DNA of 56,973 nt from Rhodospirillaceae bacterium (GTDB lineage: Bacteria > Pseudomonadota > Alphaproteobacteria > Rhodospirillales > JABJKH01): the NCBI GenBank assembly GCA_018660465.1, contig JABJKH010000074.1, positions 1 through 56,973 on the forward strand. Direction: 5' to 3'. Each line of letters starts with the position of its first letter. The first letter of the stretch is position 1. Made by a program: the position numbers and the translations under genes. This document shows, piece after piece, positions 36,560-45,934 of this stretch. Under the pieces are notes generated by a model. That model was not told the origin of the DNA. It made no database searches and saw only the letters and a list, made by a program, of their open reading frames with translations.

Positions 36560-36621
36560 AAGACGAATTGGGGGGCGTCGGCGGTGATCAGCTCGATCAC
36601 AATGTCGGCGCCCTTCGTCTT
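36560..36621 (+). terminator. Long imperfect stem-loop after the M24 gene
   Basis: AAGACGAA at 36560-36567 pairs with TTCGTCTT at 36614-36621; inside, GGGCG pairs with CGCCC and GTGATC (36584-36589) with GATCAC (36595-36600). The structure ends in ATTTTATC. It may terminate or attenuate transcription between the M24 gene and the downstream PEP-utilising-type gene. Confidence 0.5.
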
Positions 36622-36652
36622 ATTTTATCACGTTGGCAGAAAGTAACCTCTC

Positions 36653-37972
36653 ATGACCGACTCACACATTGTTCTTCTTTCCTCACCTGAAGCGGTAAAT
36701 TCAGATCGGTTCGGACCGAAGGCGGCAAATCAAGCAGCCTTGGGCCAAGCGGGCCTGCCGATCCCTGATGGCTTCTGCATTGGTGAAGACGCCTACCGCG
36801 CCCAGTTAGTGGCGGCTGGATTAGAAGAGAAAATGCGTGAATTTGGTGAAGCGGTATATGAGGACGCACGCTCTATCGCGATTGAAATTCGGCTGGCGCT
36901 CTATGAAGGCGACATGGACCCGGCGCTTCGCGAAGAGATTCTGGCCGCCCGCCAAGCCTTGATTGACCGCACCGGTGAACTAATGGTGGTTCGCTCATCA
37001 GCTTTGGTTGAAGATCGCGAAGGGTCCTCCTTTGCCGGACAGTTCGAAAGCTTTTTAGGGCTGGAGAGCGAAGAAGATTTTATTACTGCCGTGCGCGCCT
37101 GTTGGGCGGCGCTTTGGTCGGTTCGTGCCCTTCGGTATATGGATTCCCACGATATTAACCCTGCCAGTACGGCCATGGGGTTATTGGTGCAGCCGTTGGT
37201 GACGGCAGTTGCTTCTGGTGGCGGACTTAGCCAGATGGCAGCAGGCGGCATGCGGTTGAATGCGACATGGGGCTTGGGCGAAGCAATTGCCCAGGGCGAA
37301 GTCGTTCCCGATGCCTATGAGATCAACGACGATTTTGAAGTCATCGGCATGAACTTGGGGCGTAAATCCCACCGGATCGGTTGTGAGCACCATGGCTCTG
37401 CTAATCTACATAAGTCGACTGATGAAGAAGCTGAACAACACTGCCTCAGTGAAGAACAGGTTCTGGAACTTGCACATTTCCTGAAAAAATCCGAGGCCGT
37501 TATCGGCATGCCGGCAGAAATTGAATGGGCAATGGATGATAAAGGCTTCAAGCTTTTGCAGGTCCGTCCCCTACAGGTCAATCTGCCCAAGGCACCGACC
37601 AAAGTTTGGCGCCGTCACCCGGGTATTCAAGGTCAGCCTTCCGGTACAGGTGTCGCCGAAGGCCGCGCCTGCGTCATTAATTGCGAATGCGAGCTGTCTC
37701 GGGTCGCACCCGGCGATATTCTCATTACCACGGTTGCGGGCCCGTCCCTCAGCCAAATCCTGCCACGGGTATCAGGGGTTGTTGCAGAACTCGGCGGCAG
37801 TACCTCGCACTTGGCATCCTTGGCTCGCGAACGCGGCATCCCGACGGTTCTAGGTGTACAAGACGCGACCGAGGTCATCCCTGACGGCGCGCAAGTCTCT
37901 GTCGACGGCACCGGCGGCATCGTCCGCTGGATGGGTGGTGCGGATACGGGCCGGATGAATTTCGCACCTTAG
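36653..37972 (+). CDS. Shortened PEP synthase-like protein: ATP-grasp plus phospho-histidine domain
   Basis: 439 residues. The N-terminal pyruvate-phosphate dikinase ATP-binding domain (about 15-310) shows KAANQAAL, VVRSSALVEDREGSSFAGQF and ATWGLGEAIAQGEVVPD, and ends with EIEWAMDDKGFKLLQVRPL. The C-terminal swivelling domain (about 330-430) has the phospho-His386 motif GGSTSHLASLARERGIP. The C-terminal PEP/pyruvate barrel of PEP synthase (about 790 residues) is absent, so the phosphate acceptor must bind elsewhere, as in rifampicin phosphotransferase or phenylphosphate synthase subunits. It follows the M24 gene by about 106 nt on the same strand. Acceptor unknown. Confidence 0.88.
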   Translation: MTDSHIVLLSSPEAVNSDRFGPKAANQAALGQAGLPIPDGFCIGEDAYRAQLVAAGLEEKMREFGEAVYEDARSIAIEIRLALYEGDMDPALREEILAARQALIDRTGELMVVRSSALVEDREGSSFAGQFESFLGLESEEDFITAVRACWAALWSVRALRYMDSHDINPASTAMGLLVQPLVTAVASGGGLSQMAAGGMRLNATWGLGEAIAQGEVVPDAYEINDDFEVIGMNLGRKSHRIGCEHHGSANLHKSTDEEAEQHCLSEEQVLELAHFLKKSEAVIGMPAEIEWAMDDKGFKLLQVRPLQVNLPKAPTKVWRRHPGIQGQPSGTGVAEGRACVINCECELSRVAPGDILITTVAGPSLSQILPRVSGVVAELGGSTSHLASLARERGIPTVLGVQDATEVIPDGAQVSVDGTGGIVRWMGGADTGRMNFAP

Positions 37973-37986
37973 TGTGCGAAGCTAAA

Positions 37987-39468
37987 TTATAGACGGTCAC
38001 CATATTCTTTTAACGCAATGGCAATGGCTGAATCGAGCCAATTACCGTATGCCGCTTGTATTTCCTCAATTTTTGTATTGTAGGTAAAGACAAATGGCTC
38101 AAGCGCGCATGGGAAAAATTCATGCTCTATATGTTTTCGGTCATCTGAATCTTCGAATGTTTCTAGCCGAGCAAATGCTGTCGCTTCCATGATCCCCGAT
38201 AAATCGCTCCCCACATGATGGAAGGAGGTTACGAAAACGAGTCTCTCTCTTTCAAACCGGAATGAGGCTTTTACGAAATAGTGATCTTCATCAAAGTTGG
38301 CAGATTTACCAGCTTGCTTTGCTGTTTGAGTGACCTCAAACCGATACCAATGGGCAGTTTCATGATCAGGGCCACCATCAGAAATATGTACCTCCGATGG
38401 GGAAATGACAGCAAGTGAGTCCTTTAATTGGCTAAAGCTTTGTTCAAGGTCTCCGCGTGATTGCTGCCTCAATTCCTTAGCAACTGCATTTACCTTACGT
38501 AATTTAGTGTCATGTACTTCTCTCTTGCGATTGAATTTAGCCGCCAGATTGGCGATTACCGCAGTTGTTAATTTGTGCGCTTGATCGATATCCGTATCTG
38601 CATCAACGCTCAGCGCTTCCAATATTGCCGCTCTTTCTAATCGTGCAAATAAAGTCGCCAACGGAGTTAATTCGCCGAGGTCGGCACTTTCCAACGCATC
38701 AAGATATTCAGCACGCATATCACGATCGATGACCAGCGGAAGAAGATTCGCCCGCATTAAAATCAGTGTCGTGAGGGCGCGTGCGACACGTCCATTTCCA
38801 TCTTGATAGGGATGAATTTGAGTAAAGCGATGATGAAACCATGTCGCTACGACAATTGGGTCTTCATCCTTATAATCATCCAGCCAATTCAGCAGATTTT
38901 CTATTTCTGATTCGACATGTATTGGGGGGCAGTACTCATGTATCGTTCCTTCGGGCCTTCTCGGATTATTTGGCTGCTCTTTAAAAGTTCCTCTGGCCAA
39001 GGCAATTTCGCGGCGATTTCCATGCTGATCGACTGCAGTAGTTGTATTCTGATGTTGTGTCAGCATGACATGAAGATCGTGCATAAAACCTTTTGTAAAA
39101 TCGCGATTTCCTGCGACACAATCCATCACAAGTTGGATTGCGGATTCTTGATCACGAAGGATGTCTATTAGTCGAGATGGCTCAATATCGGTGTTTGTTC
39201 GGGCTACCAATTCTTCAATAAAGCCACGAGTGATGAGAGCTTCTGTTGTGCCGCGATCTAGATCGTATAGACGCTCCAATATACCGGTTTCAACGCTTAA
39301 GCGGCGGACAAGTCGGCCGATAAACGCCGTTAAGTTTTCAGAGCTGGATTCTTCAAGGCGTTTTCTTGCGTCCCACCAAGTTTCGTATAATGCATTCGTC
39401 GCAGCGAGGTCAATTTCCCTTTCCTTATCTGAAAGTGGTTCTATAGGTTTCCAATTGAAATCTTGCAT
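37987..39468 (-). CDS. Fic-domain protein (predicted AMPylase)
   Basis: 493 residues. The Fic core motif HPYQDGNGRVAR begins at His219 and matches HxFx(D/E)GNGRxxR apart from Tyr for Phe. Residues 61-66, TGILER, fit the N-terminal auto-inhibitory motif [S/T]xxxE[G/N] except for Arg at the last position. A C-terminal extension of about 230 residues is of unknown fold. Fic proteins transfer AMP or other nucleotide parts to proteins. AAGGGAA precedes the start. Gene and upstream region (39469-39660) are AT-richer than their neighbours, suggesting transfer. No antitoxin-like small gene adjoins it. Confidence 0.9.
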   Translation of the reverse strand: MQDFNWKPIEPLSDKEREIDLAATNALYETWWDARKRLEESSSENLTAFIGRLVRRLSVETGILERLYDLDRGTTEALITRGFIEELVARTNTDIEPSRLIDILRDQESAIQLVMDCVAGNRDFTKGFMHDLHVMLTQHQNTTTAVDQHGNRREIALARGTFKEQPNNPRRPEGTIHEYCPPIHVESEIENLLNWLDDYKDEDPIVVATWFHHRFTQIHPYQDGNGRVARALTTLILMRANLLPLVIDRDMRAEYLDALESADLGELTPLATLFARLERAAILEALSVDADTDIDQAHKLTTAVIANLAAKFNRKREVHDTKLRKVNAVAKELRQQSRGDLEQSFSQLKDSLAVISPSEVHISDGGPDHETAHWYRFEVTQTAKQAGKSANFDEDHYFVKASFRFERERLVFVTSFHHVGSDLSGIMEATAFARLETFEDSDDRKHIEHEFFPCALEPFVFTYNTKIEEIQAAYGNWLDSAIAIALKEYGDRL

Positions 39469-39600
39469 TGTATTCCCTTTAATTCACGAACAGCAGAAAA
39501 ATCAACTATGTCGGTAAAATTATCTTAATCACATCAACTTATACGATTTAAGTTATTTCTGTGCAATCGGATTTTTAGCGTAATATATTCATATTCTGGC

Positions 39601-39616
39601 GGCAATTTTTATTGCC
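39601..39616. repeat. Small inverted repeat upstream of prpD-like gene
   Basis: GGCAAT at 39601-39606 and ATTGCC at 39611-39616 form a 6-bp dyad with a TTTT centre in the AT-rich intergenic region. It overlaps a possible -35 box TTGCCC at 39612, so it could be an operator. This is a weak call. Confidence 0.25.
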
Positions 39617-39660
39617 CGTAAACAATACACGACAATAATTTTTAATTCGGAGAAAAGTCG

Positions 39661-41181
39661 ATGCAAGAACACCTTATCAAGGTTCATCCCTCATCGGACA
39701 GGCTTGCTCGAGAAGATCAGTTTGCGTGGAAACTGGCGGCGTTTGCGACGTCCAGGCCCCCCATCAATGATGACGTTGCAGAGATGATTTCGTGTCGGCT
39801 TGTCGATAATGCCTCTGTCGCTTTGGTGAGTTTGAACCGTAGCTCTGTTGCCAATGCGCTTCGGATGGCGTTGACGCATCCTCGGGCGGGCGGGGCTTCG
39901 CTGTTTGGCTTGGCACCTGAGACAACCGTGCATGCGGAATGGGCAGCGTGGGCCAATGGCACGGCGGTGCGGGAGCTGGATTTTCACGACACTTATTTAG
40001 CCGCTGACTATGCGCATCCCGGCGACAGCATTCCGCCGCTGGTTGCTGTTGCCCAGCAATGTGGACGCAGTGGGGCCGATTTGGTACGTGCCATCGCGGT
40101 CGCCTATGAGGTCCATGTTCAGCTGGTCCGGCGGATTTGTTTGCATGAATACAAAAAAGATCATTCGGCGCACCTGATCGCGGACCAAACCGCAGGCCTG
40201 GGCGCGCTGTTGGACCTGCCGACGGAGATCGTCTATCAGGCGATTAATCAGGCGGTTCATATAGGTTTTTCAAGCCGCCAATCGCGCAAGGGCGAAATTT
40301 CTTCGTGGAAGGCTTACGTGCCAGGGCACAGTGGGAAGCTTGCTGTTGAAGCGATAGATCGCGCCATGCGCGGTGAGGGGGCTCCCAATCCAATCTATGA
40401 AGGCGAGGATTCTGTCATCGCCTGGATGCTGGGCGGACCTGAAGCAGAATATAGGGTGTTGCTGCCCGAAGCAGGCGAAGCGCCAAAAGGAATTCTGGAG
40501 ACCTACACCAAGGCCCATTCGGCAGAGTATCAAGCCCAGGCATTGATCGACCTCGCCTTGGAAATGGGGGAGGGGTTGGATACGTCTCAGATCAAAGATA
40601 TCACCCTCCACACCAGCGAACACACCCACACTGTCATCGGCACGGGTGCTAATGATCCGCAAAAGTCGGACCCGAAGGCCAGCCGAGAGACCCTGGACCA
40701 TTCGATCACGTATATCCTAGCCGTCGCGTTGGAAGACCTGCGCTGGCACCACGTTGATAGCTACACACGGGAACGCGCATCACGTCCATCGACAGTCAAA
40801 CTATGGCATTCAATTCGCACGGTCGAGGACCCGGTTTGGAGCGAACGCTACCACGCCACGGACCCGGCAGAGCAAGCCTTTGGCGGACGTTTGGAAATCA
40901 CACTCGAAGACGGCACAGTCCTAAGTGGCGAAAAAGCTGCTGCTAATGCGCACCCCAACAGCGGGCAAGGCTGGGCATGGTCTGATTATCTTCAAAAGTT
41001 CGATGCCTTGACCGGGGACCTGATTAATGCGGGTGAACGTGATCGCTTTGTCGCTGGGGTCGAGCGTGTCGGTGCATTGAGTGCTGACGAAGTTAAACGC
41101 ATAAATCCAGTTTTGCCCCCAGATGCAGGAATAGCAGGTGCCGCTCCCAGCACTGGAATTTTTGATTGGCCGCTATCTTAA
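39661..41181 (+). CDS. prpD: PrpD/MmgE-family 2-methylcitrate dehydratase
   Basis: 506 residues, full length for PrpD. Family landmarks include NAMRMAL-like ANALRMAL with HPRAGG, the WANGTAVRELDFHDTYLAADYAHPGDSIPP block, HLIADQTAGLGALLDL and SSWKAYVPGHSGK. PrpD dehydrates 2-methylcitrate in the propionate-degrading cycle, although several MmgE/PrpD proteins act on other acids. GGAG precedes the ATG. No prpB or prpC lies next to it, so the role in propionate use is not confirmed by context. Confidence 0.85.
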   Translation: MQEHLIKVHPSSDRLAREDQFAWKLAAFATSRPPINDDVAEMISCRLVDNASVALVSLNRSSVANALRMALTHPRAGGASLFGLAPETTVHAEWAAWANGTAVRELDFHDTYLAADYAHPGDSIPPLVAVAQQCGRSGADLVRAIAVAYEVHVQLVRRICLHEYKKDHSAHLIADQTAGLGALLDLPTEIVYQAINQAVHIGFSSRQSRKGEISSWKAYVPGHSGKLAVEAIDRAMRGEGAPNPIYEGEDSVIAWMLGGPEAEYRVLLPEAGEAPKGILETYTKAHSAEYQAQALIDLALEMGEGLDTSQIKDITLHTSEHTHTVIGTGANDPQKSDPKASRETLDHSITYILAVALEDLRWHHVDSYTRERASRPSTVKLWHSIRTVEDPVWSERYHATDPAEQAFGGRLEITLEDGTVLSGEKAAANAHPNSGQGWAWSDYLQKFDALTGDLINAGERDRFVAGVERVGALSADEVKRINPVLPPDAGIAGAAPSTGIFDWPLS

Positions 41182-41212
41182 GTAGCCGCCCTAATTTAGG
41201 TGTTCCTGCGAA

Positions 41213-43885
41213 TTATGCAGCGGCGCAGGGATGATGGGTTGACCCAAGAGAGCTGTGTATAATTGCCGCCAATTGGTCGGATTGTATTGGTTTATGTAAG
41301 ACCGAAAGACCAGCGTTCTCAATATACTTAAGCCGATCCGGAGATGTGTCGCCGGTGAGAATTATTCCCGGGACACGCGCTTCTAGGTCATCTCGCAATT
41401 TCTCGATTACCTGCACACCATCTACCGAGCCCTCTAATCGTAGATCCGAAATAATGAGGTCTGGCTGCTGAGTACTGTCTTCTTTAAGCAGGTTCTGGAC
41501 TTCCTCCAATGACGGAGCCGCGATTGTATTGTAATCCCATGTTTCCAGGCGGAGTTTTAAACTTTCAAAAACGATAGGATCATCTTCGATAAAAACAATT
41601 GTTTTGGTCTTCACGTCGTCAGGTAGGTTGGTCGCCGCACTTGTGAGCAGTTGGGTATCGTCTATTTGACTTTCAATAATGAGAATATTCACCGCGAAAG
41701 TTGACCCTTGACCTTCCGTTGACTCAACAGTCAAGGGCAGCCCAAGCAAGTCCGCAGTCTTTTTTGCAATTGAAAGCCCCAGGCCTAAGCCTTTGGTCCG
41801 GTCGCGTTGTTCATTTCCGATCTGGTAAAATTCGTCGTAGATTTTATTGATTTTGTCGTTGGCAATGCCGATGCCAGAATCTGTAACTTCGATGCGGACT
41901 TGATCGCCGGTTTGATGGGCAGAAAACGAAATTTCTCCGCTTTCCGTATAGCGGATCGAATTGCTTAGAAAATTGCTTAAAATTTGGGATAAAAGCGCCT
42001 CGTCACATCGCACTTTAAACTGCCCGGGATCGATCTTGAATTTAAGTCCTTTAGCCTGTGCCTGTGTTTCATACTGGCCGGCCAATTGTACTATTAGAGC
42101 ACCGACGTCGAATTCTGTCATTTCCGGCCGCAAGGTTTGCGATTCCAACTTGGAAATATCCAGCAGTGAGGCAAACAATCCATCCAGCGCGGAAACGGAA
42201 TCATTTATACGGTCGATAAGCGTTTGGATCGATTTATCTTTGCTGACCGAGGTCGCAGATAATTTTTCTCCCAACACGGAAAGAAATAATTCCAGCGCTT
42301 GAAGAGGTTGGCGAACGTCGTGGCTGGCGGCTGCCAAGAAGGTGGATTTTGCACGGTTGGAGGATTCTGCCTGCACCCGGGCCTCGACTAAATTGCTAAT
42401 ATCGGTTTGAAAGAGAACCGTACCACCATCGTTTGTTTTAATTTGGTTGATTTGGATCGTTCGACCGTCATTCAATGTTCTATATAATTGGGCGTCCGAT
42501 TCACGGAACTGTTCAAGACGATTCTGCACCCAAGCCTCGTCACGAGCTTGATTGTCGAGGGGTTGTGCCCGAGTAGCGGGAATTCGAATAAATTCTTCAA
42601 ATAAAATTCCAGGTTTAATTATTTCCTCATGCCCGGGTCGCGTGCTGCGAAATTTTTTATTGAATACAACCAATTTTTCATCTGCATCAAAATAGGCAAA
42701 CGCCTCATTCATGCTTTCAATCGCGATGGAAAGCTGTTGTTGGCTTTCTCGTAACTCTTGCTCGATCGCTTTCGCCTTCGTGACATCAACGCGGAGAAGG
42801 GCGGTGCCGCCTTCTTGAGTCTTATATTCGTAGATTTGAATGGTCCGTCCGTTAGGAAGAGACCGTTCCAAGGGGGCCGTCGGGTTGCGATGCTGTTCCA
42901 GGCGTTTTTGAATATTCTCTTCGTCCATTATTTGGCCGAATTTTTGCTTGTTCCGCTCGTTACGCACCCGGAGATACTCTTCAAAAGTGGTACCTGGTTT
43001 TATAATTTCACGGATGTCGTCGATCGCGGTCAGGTAGCTGTCGTTGTAGGCCACCAGCTTGTCTTCGGCGTCATAGAGCGCGAACCCTTCCTTGATACTG
43101 TTAATGGCATCCATCAGCCAAGTGTGTTCCCGCTGGGTTCTCCTTTCGCTTTCATTGAGGCTATCGGCCATCTTGTCGAAGGCCAAACCGACGTTTCCAA
43201 TTTCGTCGTCCCGTTTCCAAGAAAATCGAAACCCTGTTTCCCCGGCACCAAACCGGGAAATGCCGCCCTGAAGTTTTTGGATTGGTACAATGATGCGCCA
43301 GATAATCACGGCTAAGAAAATTCCCCCCAAAGCCGCCAGAAAAGCCATCAAGGAACCGATCAGCCACTCAGCGTTTGTGGTTGCTGTGCCTAGGTCCTGA
43401 CGGCTGCGCACAGATAAGATCGTCGCCTGCGACGCCATGGCTTGAGCCAGCGTTTGAACCTGGGAAAGCAAGCGCGTTTCTTGGACATGCAGTCTTAAAC
43501 TGTGATCACCATTTATAAGCTCGGAATTGTTGCTTTTCACCGCCCGAACAAACAGGGCGTAGGCCTTGTCCTGAAATTTTTTGAGTTTTGCGACCCTGGC
43601 GTGATCTGCCGTGTCGGCGAAGCTTGACTGAGCCAACAACTTTTTAAGTGATCGGTGCTTGTTCAGCAGTTGTTGCTCGACACGTGCGGTGTTGTGGTGA
43701 TGGAGAAGATATTCCGTGGTGAGCGATGAAAACTGAAATACTGCCGTGCTAATTTCCTGTGCAAACTGGTCTCGTGCAAGGGCGTCTTGATAATTGCGCG
43801 ATACCCCCAGAAGACCAATCGAAACGCCCCCAACAGCCAACGCTGAAATGATCGCCCCCATAAAGATGATGATTCTGATGCGCAT
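41213..43885 (-). CDS. Hybrid sensor histidine kinase/response regulator with HAMP and PAS domains
   Basis: 890 residues. Transmembrane helices at about 5-27 and 173-196 enclose a roughly 145-residue helical periplasmic domain. HAMP follows (about 197-245), then two PAS domains with 'GFALYDAEDKL' and 'AFAYFDADEKL' cores, HisKA with AAASHDVRQPLQAL, HATPase_c (SNFLSNSIRYT, VTDSGIGIA, GLGLGLSIA), and a C-terminal receiver (about 757-875) with FIEDDP, acceptor Asp in IISDLRLEG, and HKPI. It resembles the kinase at 12400-14661 in its PAS and kinase parts. It follows a lone periplasmic binding protein gene by 51 nt, which may feed it a ligand. Confidence 0.93.
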   Translation of the reverse strand: MRIRIIIFMGAIISALAVGGVSIGLLGVSRNYQDALARDQFAQEISTAVFQFSSLTTEYLLHHHNTARVEQQLLNKHRSLKKLLAQSSFADTADHARVAKLKKFQDKAYALFVRAVKSNNSELINGDHSLRLHVQETRLLSQVQTLAQAMASQATILSVRSRQDLGTATTNAEWLIGSLMAFLAALGGIFLAVIIWRIIVPIQKLQGGISRFGAGETGFRFSWKRDDEIGNVGLAFDKMADSLNESERRTQREHTWLMDAINSIKEGFALYDAEDKLVAYNDSYLTAIDDIREIIKPGTTFEEYLRVRNERNKQKFGQIMDEENIQKRLEQHRNPTAPLERSLPNGRTIQIYEYKTQEGGTALLRVDVTKAKAIEQELRESQQQLSIAIESMNEAFAYFDADEKLVVFNKKFRSTRPGHEEIIKPGILFEEFIRIPATRAQPLDNQARDEAWVQNRLEQFRESDAQLYRTLNDGRTIQINQIKTNDGGTVLFQTDISNLVEARVQAESSNRAKSTFLAAASHDVRQPLQALELFLSVLGEKLSATSVSKDKSIQTLIDRINDSVSALDGLFASLLDISKLESQTLRPEMTEFDVGALIVQLAGQYETQAQAKGLKFKIDPGQFKVRCDEALLSQILSNFLSNSIRYTESGEISFSAHQTGDQVRIEVTDSGIGIANDKINKIYDEFYQIGNEQRDRTKGLGLGLSIAKKTADLLGLPLTVESTEGQGSTFAVNILIIESQIDDTQLLTSAATNLPDDVKTKTIVFIEDDPIVFESLKLRLETWDYNTIAAPSLEEVQNLLKEDSTQQPDLIISDLRLEGSVDGVQVIEKLRDDLEARVPGIILTGDTSPDRLKYIENAGLSVLHKPIQSDQLAAIIHSSLGSTHHPCAAA

Positions 43886-43936
43886 TTGGTATTAGTTGTA
43901 TTGTTCCATCGACGTATAAATTAATAGCATAGGTTA

Positions 43937-44929
43937 TCAAAAAACCGTTACTGAACTAGGGCTTACTTGTTTTAACGGCGGGATAAAAAGGAAGTCCAGA
44001 TAGTTCGGCTGAATTGTGTCGGGGACAAGATTTAATTGGGATGCCCACCGTGCCTGTGCATCAAGAGTCGAAAGCAACCATTGATGGAGGCTGATCTCGA
44101 AGCTGAAATCTTTCCATATCGCCGCGATCAGGGCTAAATCTTTCCCGAGACGCGAAGCAACGATGCGCTGGGTTTCTTGCCTGTGTGCCTTGATATATTC
44201 CGTGGCTTTGATCAAAGATCGAATCATGCGTTTTAGAACATCCGGATTCTTTTTAGCGTAATCCCGCATCACGATGGCATTAAAAGTTTCGATATAAGCG
44301 CGGTCGTGGGGAACCTCGAAACCATCCTTTCCCAACCCAGTCAGGGCAAGATGCGAGATAGGTTCCCACACAACGATCGCATCCACGTCGCCCTGCTTTA
44401 GCGCCGCCGGAGCACTCTCCGGGTTCAGGTGACTCACCTTTATTGTCGTGCGATCTACGCCGTTTAAAGCCAATGTCTCATCAAGGAAGAACTGCGCTGA
44501 TGATCCTAAAACGGTTCCAATCCGGCGTCCGGCCAAGTCCTTAACACGACGAATGTTGGTGTTTTTTCGTGTTACGATTTTAACATCATTGTCAGAACTG
44601 ACGAAGGTGCAGACCATGGTGAAATCCGACCGTTTGAAGCTGTTGAACATCACCACCGCTTCCGATGATGTGGCGATGTCTGCCTTTCCCTCAAATAAAG
44701 CCTTGATGGTACGGTGCCCGCCAATGAAATCTTTAACCTTAACGTCCAGGCCGTTCTTTCTGAAATAACCCTTCTCATGGGCAATAATAAACGGCGCGGA
44801 AAGCGGTGTCAGCGACATGGCGACCGTGACCGGCTTGACTGTCGGGGCCGCACGCGCCGGAAGAAGTGCGGCGAGCATGAACGCCACAGCAAAAGTGAGG
44901 CCCCAGATCGTGTTATAACGCATCTGCAT
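43937..44929 (-). CDS. Lone NMT1/SsuA-type ABC substrate-binding protein
   Basis: 330 residues. Signal peptide about 1-27 (cleavage after ARA). Mature region begins with VTVAMSLTPLSAPFIIAHEKGYFRKNGLDV, here given only as the typical NMT1/SsuA/TauA opening, followed by GKADIATSSEAVVMF and LAGRRIGTVLGSSAQFFLD. This family binds sulfonates, nitrate, taurine or thiamine precursors. There is no permease or ATPase gene nearby. The next gene on the strand is the hybrid kinase, so this could be a sensory periplasmic receptor. ATG 44929 and ATG 44923 are both possible starts. Confidence 0.88.
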   Translation of the reverse strand: MQMRYNTIWGLTFAVAFMLAALLPARAAPTVKPVTVAMSLTPLSAPFIIAHEKGYFRKNGLDVKVKDFIGGHRTIKALFEGKADIATSSEAVVMFNSFKRSDFTMVCTFVSSDNDVKIVTRKNTNIRRVKDLAGRRIGTVLGSSAQFFLDETLALNGVDRTTIKVSHLNPESAPAALKQGDVDAIVVWEPISHLALTGLGKDGFEVPHDRAYIETFNAIVMRDYAKKNPDVLKRMIRSLIKATEYIKAHRQETQRIVASRLGKDLALIAAIWKDFSFEISLHQWLLSTLDAQARWASQLNLVPDTIQPNYLDFLFIPPLKQVSPSSVTVF

Positions 44930-44963
44930 GGTTACAATACTATCTTTGTTCTTAAACTATGTA

Positions 44964-44983
44964 TGCACATATGTTTGTGTGCA
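44964..44983. promoter_or_regulatory. Operator-like dyad upstream of the binding protein gene
   Basis: TGCACA at 44964-44969 and TGTGCA at 44978-44983 are inverted with 8 nt between, in the 64-nt gap before the binding-protein gene. On the minus strand a possible -35, TTGCAC, overlaps it. It might be the site of a transcription factor controlling the binding-protein/kinase pair. Confidence 0.35.
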
Positions 44984-44993
44984 AAATAAAAAT

Positions 44994-45797
44994 TTACGGC
45001 AAGATAGAGACCAAATCCTCAGGTGCTTTGAGTTCCGGCAGCCCCTCGATATTTTGTTCCACTTCCTGGGGTAGGCATAGCATGTTGGCCGAAACACTTT
45101 CGCCGAAATAATTGTTGGTGTTCTTATAAAAGTTATTTGGCTCGTAAAACGGGGCCAAATGCAAATAGAGCCGGTAGTCCAAGCCCAAAAGAGCCAGAAT
45201 CAACTCGGCTGCATTCTGTTTGCGGTCATTTTCAACATATATGATGGGCCGCAATCTTTGGATGGTTTCGCCAGCACCTGCGATGACCTGTGCTTCCATC
45301 CCTTCGACGTCGATTTTTATTAATCGGCAGGCGTCCAGATTAAGCGAATCAATGGTGATGATATCAACAGATGTGCCCTGACTTGTGTCCTGAGACAGTT
45401 CAACGCCGCCAAAGTTCCCATCCGCTGCATAATCAAGTGTCGGCACGTTCAGGGTGCCCGCTTCACGACCGACCCCTGCTTGGTACAGGCTCACATTGGT
45501 CAAGCAATTTGTCTCAACATTTGAAGATAAAAGCTCAAATACCGGTATCTGCGGCTCAAACGCTAAAACACGCCCCGTCGGTGTCACTAGCCGGGCCAAC
45601 GCAACGGTAAAGACACCGATGTTGGCACCAACATCTAGAACAGTTGATCCTGGGGCGATAAAGGCTTGGAACAGAACCGTCTCATGCGCTGAATACTGGC
45701 CATAGGCTTCCAACGACCTGCCAATAAACACGTCGGAAGCGATCCACGTCATGGGACCGTGAAGGGTATTGCCGGATTTTGTTTCGAAATTGGGCAT
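44994..45797 (-). CDS. FkbM-family methyltransferase
   Basis: 267 residues. SAM-binding motif VLDVGANIGVFTVALARLV, then VLAFEPQ and the FkbM-typical LIKIDVEGMEAQVIAGAGETI and PIIYVEND. These enzymes O-methylate sugars or other small molecules, often in surface polysaccharide or secondary metabolite pathways. The ATG follows AGGCGA. It is on the same strand as the binding protein and kinase genes and 283 nt from the divergent LeuA-like gene. No glycan cluster is present to suggest the acceptor. Confidence 0.9.
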   Translation of the reverse strand: MPNFETKSGNTLHGPMTWIASDVFIGRSLEAYGQYSAHETVLFQAFIAPGSTVLDVGANIGVFTVALARLVTPTGRVLAFEPQIPVFELLSSNVETNCLTNVSLYQAGVGREAGTLNVPTLDYAADGNFGGVELSQDTSQGTSVDIITIDSLNLDACRLIKIDVEGMEAQVIAGAGETIQRLRPIIYVENDRKQNAAELILALLGLDYRLYLHLAPFYEPNNFYKNTNNYFGESVSANMLCLPQEVEQNIEGLPELKAPEDLVSILP

Positions 45798-45934
45798 GAA
45801 TATCGCCTGTTAAATTGACCATATCAGACATTAATGAATACTGCCTTTATGATCAGTTAATGGGGCTCGGAACCAACGAATTAGAAATCGTTCCTGACGG
45901 CACGAAAATTGTCTAAATTCAAGCATTTTTGGGT

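Noticed and set aside
39612-39640. Promoter TTGCCC-N16-AATAAT for prpD
   Set aside because: It would leave a leader of about 14 nt overlapping the ribosome-binding site, so it is not listed as a promoter.
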